64,000 nt of DNA, taken from assembly GCA_015075105.1 (NCBI GenBank), contig JABTUZ010000002.1, positions 282,001-346,000 of the forward strand. The letters run 5' to 3'. This DNA is from Leptospiraceae bacterium. GTDB taxonomy: Bacteria > Spirochaetota > Leptospiria > Leptospirales > Leptospiraceae. How positions within the stretch are numbered: the first letter of the stretch is position 1; each line of letters starts with the position of its first letter. The notes under the pieces were generated by a model that had not been told where the DNA came from, did not search any database, and was given only the letters and a program-made list of their open reading frames with translations. Below, one piece after another: positions 45,197 through 51,496 of this stretch. The position numbers and the translations under genes were made by a program.

Positions 45197-45778
45197 ATGA
45201 ATAATGACACTCAATATTATGCACCAATAAAATGTATAATATCATTGATATTTTTTCTTCTTCTTAGCGTAACGTGTAAACAAAAAGAACCTGAAAAGAA
45301 AGTCGAAGATGTGAAAGTAGAAAGGATTAGTTTGAGCGAACTGGAAAAATTTCTTGGGGTCTATCAATACTTCTATGAATATCCCGCTAAAAATCTAAGC
45401 GAAGATCATTTTATACTATTAGAAAAGGAGAAAAATGAAATTAAAGGCTATTACTATGGGACAAGTGATGATTTTGATCGGACAAGAGAAGGATATCTTC
45501 CTGGATTCTTTGTGGCTGAAATGAAAAATATGCGCCTTCATGATGGGAATTTTAGCTTTTCTTTGTTTGTCAAAGATGAAGAGGTCTTTGACAAAGCGAT
45601 TTCTCTTGAATATAGAAGTTCTATACAATTGCCGAAGGGCAAGTTCAAAATATGGAAGTATGGTATTGAAACTCATCAAAGAGAATATAAAGGCAAGATT
45701 GAAGCTGGTAAGATAACATTATATTTTGACCCTGAGGATCCAATAGAAACCGAAAGATTATTCAAAAAGATTAAATAG
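45197..45778 (+). CDS. I13: lipoprotein immunity protein for T13 (I5/I13 family)
   Basis: 193 residues, signal KCIISLIFFLLLSVTC. The core FLGVYQYFYEYP and GYYYGTSDDFDRTREGYLPG aligns with I5, while T5 and T13 tips also align, supporting specific pairing. The family itself is not recognised by name. Confidence 0.78.
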   Translation: MNNDTQYYAPIKCIISLIFFLLLSVTCKQKEPEKKVEDVKVERISLSELEKFLGVYQYFYEYPAKNLSEDHFILLEKEKNEIKGYYYGTSDDFDRTREGYLPGFFVAEMKNMRLHDGNFSFSLFVKDEEVFDKAISLEYRSSIQLPKGKFKIWKYGIETHQREYKGKIEAGKITLYFDPEDPIETERLFKKIK

Positions 45779-45966
45779 CCCATTATTTATTGTCCCTCGC
45801 AAAATAGGATTTTAGTCAATAAAGACAGGGTTTGCGAGAAGCTGAGAAAATTGTTCTAAAAAAATCGGATTTTTAGGATTGAAAGAGTTAGAATTTTTGC
45901 GAAAATAGAATCCGAAAAGTCTAAAAAATATTGGACGTTGAAAAACTTTGAAAAAATTATAACAGT
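45779..45966 (+). repeat. Spacer element 1 and upstream region of HicB
   Basis: CCCTCGCAAAATAGGATTTT with CAGGGTTTGCGAG, the AAAAAAATCGGATTTTT segment, then AAAAAATATTGGACGTTG and AAAACTTTGAAAAAAT just before hicB. The last 45 bp closely match 49993-50040 upstream of the 50042 antitoxin, so they may be a shared promoter/operator. Confidence 0.55.
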
Positions 45967-46188
45967 ATGAAGCAACTAAAAATCATTATTGAAAAGCATT
46001 CAGACGGTTATATCGGATATCCTCTTGGATTAAAGGGCACAGTCGTTGGTCAAGGTAATAGCTATGACGAGGCTCTTAGCGATGTGAAATCTGCAATTCG
46101 GTTTCATATTGAAACTTTTGGCAAAGAAGTTTTTGAAGAAGAGTCGCCGGTTATTGAAGCATTTGTCGCAGAAACAGTAACTGCTTAA
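45967..46188 (+). CDS. hicB: HicB-family antitoxin
   Basis: A 73-residue HicB-like protein: LKIIIEKHSDGYIGYPLGLK, VGQGNSYDEALSDVKSAIRF, with the compact HicB fold. It precedes the HicA-like gene by 5 bp, the reverse order of the first HicAB module, so the two modules are of independent origin. Confidence 0.85.
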   Translation: MKQLKIIIEKHSDGYIGYPLGLKGTVVGQGNSYDEALSDVKSAIRFHIETFGKEVFEEESPVIEAFVAETVTA

Positions 46189-46193
46189 TATCT

Positions 46194-46436
46194 TTGTCCA
46201 GAAAATTTCCTGTTGATGCTCCTAAGGCTAAGGTTATCCGAGCGCTTGAAAGCCTCGGTTTTGAAATTGTTAGAGAGAGGGAGCACATTGCAATGCTACG
46301 AACCAACTCGGATGGCACAAAAACGCCATTAACTTTACCAAATCATTCCAAAATTAAAGGCTCTACTCTTCGCTCAATTTGTTCACAATCGGGAATTGCG
46401 CGAGATGATTTTATTGAAGCGTATGATAACGGATAA
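46194..46436 (+). CDS. hicA: HicA-family toxin (TTG start)
   Basis: An 80-residue HicA-like protein: RKFPVDAPKAKVIRALESLG, REREHIAMLRTNSDGTKTPL, NHSKIKGSTLRSICSQSGI. The active His is probably in REHIAM. No ATG is available, and TTG at 46194 follows the hicB stop by 5 bp, so translational coupling is likely. Confidence 0.85.
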   Translation: MSRKFPVDAPKAKVIRALESLGFEIVREREHIAMLRTNSDGTKTPLTLPNHSKIKGSTLRSICSQSGIARDDFIEAYDNG

Positions 46437-46967
46437 AATTGCGTTATCTAAAATGTCCCTCGCAAAAATAAGATTTAACCCTGAAAAAGACGTGGTTTTG
46501 CGAGAAGAAGGGAAAATTGTCCCGAAAAAATCGGATTTTGGAATTGAAAGAGTTTGGATTTTTGCGAAAATAGAATTCGAAGATAGCAAGAAACAGTGAG
46601 AACAAAGGGGTTAGAAGCGGAATTTTTTTTCTAATTTGGCAATTCACAGCACCAGCCCTTCCCGCCCAAGTGCTGGACAGGTGGATTGCCAAATTCAGAG
46701 AGCCTTTTGATGAGTCACAATATCGCCTAACGTATCATGGGAAGTTAGGCGAAGCCGAATTCTTCTATTCCTGAAAAGCCAAAGGGAGCCACAGCACCAC
46801 CAACTCGGAAACAGTGGTGCTGGACAGGCTGTTCTGCCCGATTTTCCTGAGGATGCAGTAAGCGGGTCTTTTTCCCAGCACCTGCCCTTTCCGCCCAAGT
46901 GCTGGACAGGCTTTCTTTGCGAGCCTTTCTTTTTTTTCTACAGAGAAAAAGAAAGAAAGCGAAAAAA
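46437..46967 (+). repeat. Cassette spacer with type B core (before T14)
   Basis: CCCTCGCAAAAATAAGATTT at 46457; hairpin AATTTGGCAAT (46633-46643)/ATTGCCAAATT (46685-46695) with inner CAGCACC ... GTGCTG; palindrome TCGCCTAAC-N12-GTTAGGCGA (46723-46752); CAGCACCAC (46792-46800)/GTGGTGCTG (46814-46822); CCAGCAC (46875-46881)/GTGCTGG (46899-46905); a T/A hairpin variant at about 46925-46960. Confidence 0.77.
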
Positions 46968-48000
46968 ATTTTTGAGAACGAAGTAGAATTATTGTTTGAC
47001 GTGGAAGTCGGAGGAATGATAATTTCAACAACGTGGAATCACCCGTTTTGGGCATTAGTCCCTCACCATTTATCGAGCTTGTTCAGTGTCTATAAAAGGT
47101 ACTGCGGTATGTGAGCGAGAAAAATGGTGAGTGGATTGAAAGAGACTCCACCGGGCTGAAGATTCAAAGATGGACAGAGGTGAAAGACCTCCGGGTTGGG
47201 GATATCGTGACGCGGAAAAATAAATCCGGGCAGACGATTAAAAATATCCGGCAATACAAAGTTCCACCGACGAAAGTTTACAACATCGAAGTCGAGGACA
47301 ACCACAACTATTTCGTGGGTGAGGCTGGTGTCTGGGTGCATAATTACCCGCTTACGGGTACGAACAGTATGGGTCTTGGAGAAACTTTGGTAAATTTAGG
47401 GAAGAAAGCAATTGATGGGGTGGTGAATTTATTTGACTCAAAAAGTAATAATAAAGAAAAATTAAAAACCTACGGAATTCCTGATGAATTACCAGAGTAT
47501 GACACCATTGAATACACACCAAAAGAAAAATCGAAAACTGATATAAGAGGAACATTTCCAAATATTGCGAATACAGTAGAATTTGAAGATATCAGAGATA
47601 TAAAAACAGACTATTATAAAAATAAAATTGGTAAAAATGGTCATACAACTCCAGCGTTGGATTTTGGAAAGAACGCAAATAAAACGACTGAATGGTTGGA
47701 CCGAATCAAGAATTTATACCAACTTTTGTCGGCACAGTGGAGGGCTTTGGTGGAACAGTCTATTTTAAAACTAACGATGGCACTATATTGAGAGCTGGAC
47801 ATTTTACAAAAATAAATTCTGTGGTTAAATACGCAGCTGAAAATAACAAAAAACTGCCACCCGGTACTTATTTAGGATCGACTAAGGGATTAATAGGCTA
47901 TACAAGTAACTCTCATCTACATGTTGACGGACGACGAGGCAATAAATCTGTTCCGAGTCAAGAAAAAATAAAAACTATTTTAAATGGAGAAAATAAATGA
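46968..48000 (+). pseudogene. T14: Hint split by hairpin insertion, frameshifted M23-like tip
   Basis: Entered at FENEVELLFDVEVGG. The first frame ends at 47114 inside an insertion after NHPFW with arms CTCACCATTT (47062-47071)/AAATGGTGAG (47122-47131), the same element as in T11 but with a longer loop. The Hint resumes from 47111 (GEWIERDSTGLKIQRWTEVK) to GVWVHN. The tip shifts frame near 47692: upstream NGHTTPALDFGKNANKTTE, downstream GFGGTVYFKTNDGTILRAGH and SNSHLHVDGRR (HLH). TPALDFG sits where HxxxD should be. Relative of the T2 tip. Not functional as a single protein. Confidence 0.76.
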
Positions 48001-48470
48001 AATCAAGAAAAATCATCATGGCTTTCTTATTATTCTTTTTTATATTCTCAACTTTTGACCTATATTCACAGAAATCAAATGTAAAAGAAAGTATAATTGG
48101 TGCAATTTTAGCTGAAGACCTAATTTTATTAAAGGAGATGTTTGATAAAGAAGTTTATATTTCGAATGGGTTTGAAACTCAATTTTCGAATGAAAACGGA
48201 TATGATGGGTTTATTCAAAAAAAAGGAGATTTATACAAAGTTCTTTTTAATTCAATATTTGCCAAGGATTACTTTGGGATTGAAAAAGTTCAATCCTTCC
48301 GAGAAGTTATGAAGATGATACCTAAGAAAGGGAAATTTTTTGAAAATCAAAAAGAAGGCTCAGCTGAATTGGTTTTTCAAAATAAAAACCTCATATATAG
48401 TATTACTTTGCTATGTTCAAAAAAGGGTAATTGTAAAATTACGGTGTTCAGTATCAGTGAGTGGCATTAA
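47997..48470 (+). CDS. I14: putative secreted immunity protein for T14
   Basis: 157 residues with a signal peptide (KIIMAFLLFFFIFSTFDLYS) and no lipobox; overlaps the T14 end by 4 bases. Helical start (IIGAILAEDLILLKEMFDKE), then SAELVFQNKNLIYSITLLCS. Distantly similar to I2, as T14 is to T2. Confidence 0.68.
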   Translation: MKSRKIIMAFLLFFFIFSTFDLYSQKSNVKESIIGAILAEDLILLKEMFDKEVYISNGFETQFSNENGYDGFIQKKGDLYKVLFNSIFAKDYFGIEKVQSFREVMKMIPKKGKFFENQKEGSAELVFQNKNLIYSITLLCSKKGNCKITVFSISEWH

Positions 48471-48488
48471 TTATAGTAAACAAAAACA

Positions 48489-49418
48489 ATGTCATACCGT
48501 AAAGTTGGCGACGAACTGAAAACTGCAAACTCAAGTCCCCTGTTTATCTCAGCAATTTCGACTAACGCACGCGAAGAAACCGTTTACAACTTCGAGGTTG
48601 AGGGTAATCACACCTACTTTGTTGGGGAAGACGGGGTCTTGGTGCATAACGAAGCGCAGTTCTACGGAAGTTTTGATGTTTCTGCAGGGTTAAAAAGATT
48701 ATTCGGAAGTAAACAAAATAACCCTCAGAAAGGCGCACAGGATAGCGCGAGTCAAAATGCAAAAGACGCAATGCTTGGTGCATCGACTTTGACCGGCCGC
48801 AGACGAGAAGGCGAGGAAGGGGATTCTGAGAATTATTTTCCAGAAGGTTTAAGCGATGAAACAAGACAAAATATTTTATCTCAAGCGGAAAAAATGAATA
48901 AACTGCCTTATGTTTGGGGAGGTGATGGAAAAAATGCAGTCACACTAACAAAAGACTATACTTTTGAAGAAAAAGATGGTGTGGTGAATAAAGTCAAAAC
49001 AGCAGATGGCAAGAAAGTCTCGCAGAGCGTTATCGGTGCTGACTGCACTCATTACGGAACAAAATTGTATAATGATGCCGGAGTCCCTGCCAAGTATCAC
49101 ACAACGGCAGATTACTATGAAGGCAATGCAAAAGATTATGTACAGATTTCAGAAAAGGATTTAAAGCCTGCTGACAAGATTATCCATCGAGTGGAAAAAA
49201 TAAATGGTGGATATTCCGGACACGAGACAATTTTTATCAAAAAAGATGCAAAAGGAAACAATATCGTGACCCAATCTACAGATACAGATAAAAATAATGG
49301 GGTTAGGGTAAGCGGAGTAGATAATTCTAAAACTGCATACACTATTAACGCAGATTCCTATAAAGCCAATACTTACGAAGTGAAATATTTTAGATATGTA
49401 GGAAATAGAAAAAAATGA
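48489..49418 (+). CDS. T15: C-terminal Hint piece plus NlpC/P60-like tip, with ATG
   Basis: Begins 18 bp after I14 with no spacer. ATGTCATACCGT opens MSYRKVGDELKTANSSPLFI, the last third of an alpha-type Hint ending GVLVHN. No Cys or TxxH block remains, so it cannot self-cleave. The linker NEAQFYGSFDV is like T4. The tip (KLPYVWGGDGKNAV, SQSVIGADCTHYGTKLYNDA, GGYSGHETIFIKK) has the NlpC/P60 Cys and His. Because it has a start codon it might be expressed as a free cytosolic enzyme, without its delivery parts. Confidence 0.8.
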   Translation: MSYRKVGDELKTANSSPLFISAISTNAREETVYNFEVEGNHTYFVGEDGVLVHNEAQFYGSFDVSAGLKRLFGSKQNNPQKGAQDSASQNAKDAMLGASTLTGRRREGEEGDSENYFPEGLSDETRQNILSQAEKMNKLPYVWGGDGKNAVTLTKDYTFEEKDGVVNKVKTADGKKVSQSVIGADCTHYGTKLYNDAGVPAKYHTTADYYEGNAKDYVQISEKDLKPADKIIHRVEKINGGYSGHETIFIKKDAKGNNIVTQSTDTDKNNGVRVSGVDNSKTAYTINADSYKANTYEVKYFRYVGNRKK

Positions 49419-49945
49419 AAAAAAAAGAAATATTAAATTTCAAGCTTTCAGTATTTTTAGTATTCTTATTTATCTTTGCCATCGCAGACTGCAATAAAAA
49501 GGAGATAGGTGTGCAACCAAAGATAAAGTTAGAAGCAAAAAATGTTACTCAGGAAGATGTTTTGGCGATTGAAAAATTGACGAAAATGTATGTTGATCAG
49601 ATTATAAAAGAATATCCGCCCGATATGAAGCCGATCGATCATCTATATATGAAAGATGCTGATCCCGGACCAAAATCAGATGATTTGACTTTGTATGTAA
49701 TTGATAGTTACGAAATTTCAGCTATTAAGGAATTTGAATATGTTGATGATAAAAATATAAAATGTGTTGAAATAAAATTCAAAGTAATAGCAGAAGATAA
49801 AGGCGATGATTTTAAAAATGTTTCCCCATATATTAGAGAGCAAACTATGGGCGTAATAAAAGAAGGAGGCGAATGGAAAGTTGCAACTGAATATGCCGAC
49901 CGTCTCGTTTATAAAAATTCTAAGGTGAAAAGAGTTTCGTATTGA
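49415..49945 (+). CDS. I15: lipoprotein immunity protein for T15 (I9/I15 family)
   Basis: 176 residues (signal LSVFLVFLFIFAIADC). The mature part TLYVIDSYEISAIKEFEYVD and TMGVIKEGGEWKVATEY aligns with I9, while T9 and T15 share the NlpC/P60 tip. Overlaps T15 by 4 bases (ATGA type). Confidence 0.76.
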   Translation: MKKKEILNFKLSVFLVFLFIFAIADCNKKEIGVQPKIKLEAKNVTQEDVLAIEKLTKMYVDQIIKEYPPDMKPIDHLYMKDADPGPKSDDLTLYVIDSYEISAIKEFEYVDDKNIKCVEIKFKVIAEDKGDDFKNVSPYIREQTMGVIKEGGEWKVATEYADRLVYKNSKVKRVSY

Positions 49946-50041
49946 GATGGGATTGTAGAAAAATATTTGCTCGTAGAAGCGGAAGACGAAAAAGTTTAAA
50001 AAATATTGGACATTTGGAAACTTTGATAAAAAAATAGAAAT

Positions 50042-50251
50042 ATGAGCGCGACATCAATCAAAAGACAATATATAACAAGCCCTTCAGGGAAAAAAGTAGC
50101 CGTAGTTATTAATCTGCGCACATTTAAAAAGTTGCTGGAAGAATCTGAGGAGCTGGCATCGATTAAATCCTTTGACGAAGGTATGAAGGAAAAGATGAAG
50201 GCAATTCCGTTTCAAAAGGCAATATCCAGAATCGAAAAAATAAAATATTGA
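50042..50251 (+). CDS. Antitoxin of the second RelE module (Phd/RelB-like)
   Basis: 69 residues: RQYITSPSGKKVAVVINLRT, FKKLLEESEELASIKSFDEG, a Phd/RelB-type layout with an N-terminal beta/helix DNA-binding part and C-terminal helix. It overlaps the toxin gene by 4 bases. The 45 bp upstream matches the sequence before the HicB gene at 45967. Confidence 0.83.
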   Translation: MSATSIKRQYITSPSGKKVAVVINLRTFKKLLEESEELASIKSFDEGMKEKMKAIPFQKAISRIEKIKY

Positions 50252-50502
50252 ACTATTCAATATCCATTGTACCGAGAGCAGAAAAAACTCTTTCAAAAAT
50301 CAATAGCCCTACTTATGAAAAAATAAAAAAAGAAATCGGAAAGCTGGAAAAAACACCTAAGCCGGTGGGCGTAAAGAAGTTAAAAGGACGAGAGGGATAT
50401 CGCATCAGGATTGGGAACTACCGAATTATATACTCAATTGATGATATAAAAAAGATGATTTTGATATTGGGTGTTGATCATCGTAAAGACATATATCGAT
50501 AA
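50248..50502 (+). CDS. RelE-family type II toxin
   Basis: 84 residues with the canonical RelE pattern: YSISIVPRAEKTLSKINSPT, KPVGVKKLKGREGYRIRIGN, YRIIYSIDDIKKMILILGVD, HRKDIYR. The GNYRIIY and HRKDIYR motifs are diagnostic. An mRNA interferase acting on the ribosome. Confidence 0.93.
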   Translation: MNYSISIVPRAEKTLSKINSPTYEKIKKEIGKLEKTPKPVGVKKLKGREGYRIRIGNYRIIYSIDDIKKMILILGVDHRKDIYR

Positions 50503-50790
50503 GAGTCTGCAAAAATAAGTTTTGAGCCAATGAAGACGGGGTCGGTTTTGCGAAAAATGGGAAAACTTTTAAAAAATGCGCACAGTGCGCAGTTTTTAAA
50601 TTTTGAAAATAAAACCACAATATCGCCAAACGTATCATGGAAAGTTAGGCGAAGCCGAATCTTACTGTTACTGAAAAGCCAAAGGGAGCCGCACCACCAA
50701 CTCGGAAACAGTGGTGCTGGACAAGCTTTCTTCGCGTAGAATTGAGAAAAAGCGAAGTCCCTCACAAATTCTGAAAGAATTGGTGAGGGA
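50503..50790 (+). repeat. Last spacer, with type B core and hairpins
   Basis: TCTGCAAAAATAAGTTTTGA; TGCGCACAGTGCGCA palindrome near 50577; TCGCCAAAC-N12-GTTAGGCGA (50623-50652, one change from the type B consensus); GCACCAC/GTGGTGC near 50694-50718; a stem TCCCTCACAAATT ... AATTGGTGAGGGA (about 50758-50790) directly before the last toxin fragment. Confidence 0.7.
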
Positions 50791-50955
50791 AACTACCACC
50801 AGAGGACTTGCTTTACAAAGGGGACGTTAGTGGATACGCAAACCGGACCTAAGGAAATTAAAAAATTGCAATTGGGTGAGAAAGCACTTACAAGGAATGA
50901 AAAAACCGGAAAGATGGAATACAAACCGACCACAAAACTTTTTGAAAACTATTAG
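50791..50955 (+). pseudogene. T16: N-terminal part of a gamma-type Hint domain, right end of array
   Basis: 55 codons: NYHQRTCFTKGTLVDTQTG, KLQLGEKALTRNEKTGKMEY, KPTTKLFENY then TAG. It is the N-terminal half of a gamma-type Hint and stops exactly where T11 and T14 begin (LFENEVELLF). Together they would make one Hint domain, so the breakpoint is the same and the array seems to have been cut and extended there. Confidence 0.75.
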
Positions 50956-51061
50956 TATGGGAATTTTGCAAAGTAGATCAAATTGATTTAAAATTTTTAA
51001 TAAAAAAATTACTTATACAATTATAATCACTTTTTTCAAAATGTGGATAATTTTATGCGAT

Positions 51062-51496
51062 TTATTCACTATCAGTAGATTCTATAAAAAAAATAGAAGT
51101 GGCTATTATTGTTTGGATACTTAAAACAATTGCGGTCATTAGTAGTGGAAACCGCGGGATTGTTGTAAAGGTCATTAATAGTAACGATGTAGAAAAATAA
51201 GCACCTAAACTAAAAAATATTCCAAAAAAAATCCCAGACGCAATCCCTCCCGAAGGCTCTCTTCTTGTAAAAACTGATACAAGTCCAATGAAGAAAACCT
51301 GAATCAAATCAACTAAAAAAGGAAAGGGCCAATAAATTTCTCCTACCGTTAAAAAATAAGATTTAAAAGACGTATCTTCATAAAGTTTTGCAAAAAATAA
51401 AATTCTAAGTGGAATTCCGAGTGCTTCCCAAAAAGTGAACGCAATTAAAAACCTGTTAAAAAATTTATTCCAAAACTCTGAAGATACGTAAATCAT
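51062..51496 (-). CDS. Small membrane protein of unknown function
   Basis: 144 residues from the ATG at 51494-51496, which overlaps the thiolase stop (TAATG); an upstream in-frame start would lie inside the thiolase gene. About four membrane segments (FLIAFTFWEALGIPLRILFF, FPFLVDLIQVFFIGLVSVF, GIFFGIFFSLGAYFSTSLLL, LLMTAIVLSIQTIIATSIFF). No family is recognised. The overlap implies co-transcription with thiolase and the dehydrogenase. Confidence 0.75.
   Translation of the reverse strand: MIYVSSEFWNKFFNRFLIAFTFWEALGIPLRILFFAKLYEDTSFKSYFLTVGEIYWPFPFLVDLIQVFFIGLVSVFTRREPSGGIASGIFFGIFFSLGAYFSTSLLLMTFTTIPRFPLLMTAIVLSIQTIIATSIFFIESTDSE

Noticed and set aside
9349-50955. CRISPR array as an explanation of the repeated spacers
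   Set aside because: Repeats are long (150-550 bp), unevenly spaced and separated by full genes; there are no short regular direct repeats or cas genes.
10090-50955. Hint domains as inteins or homing-endonuclease elements
   Set aside because: They interrupt no housekeeping protein, have no splicing-competent C-extein Cys/Ser/Thr pattern after VHN, and are always followed by a new enzymatic domain, which is the pretoxin Hint arrangement.
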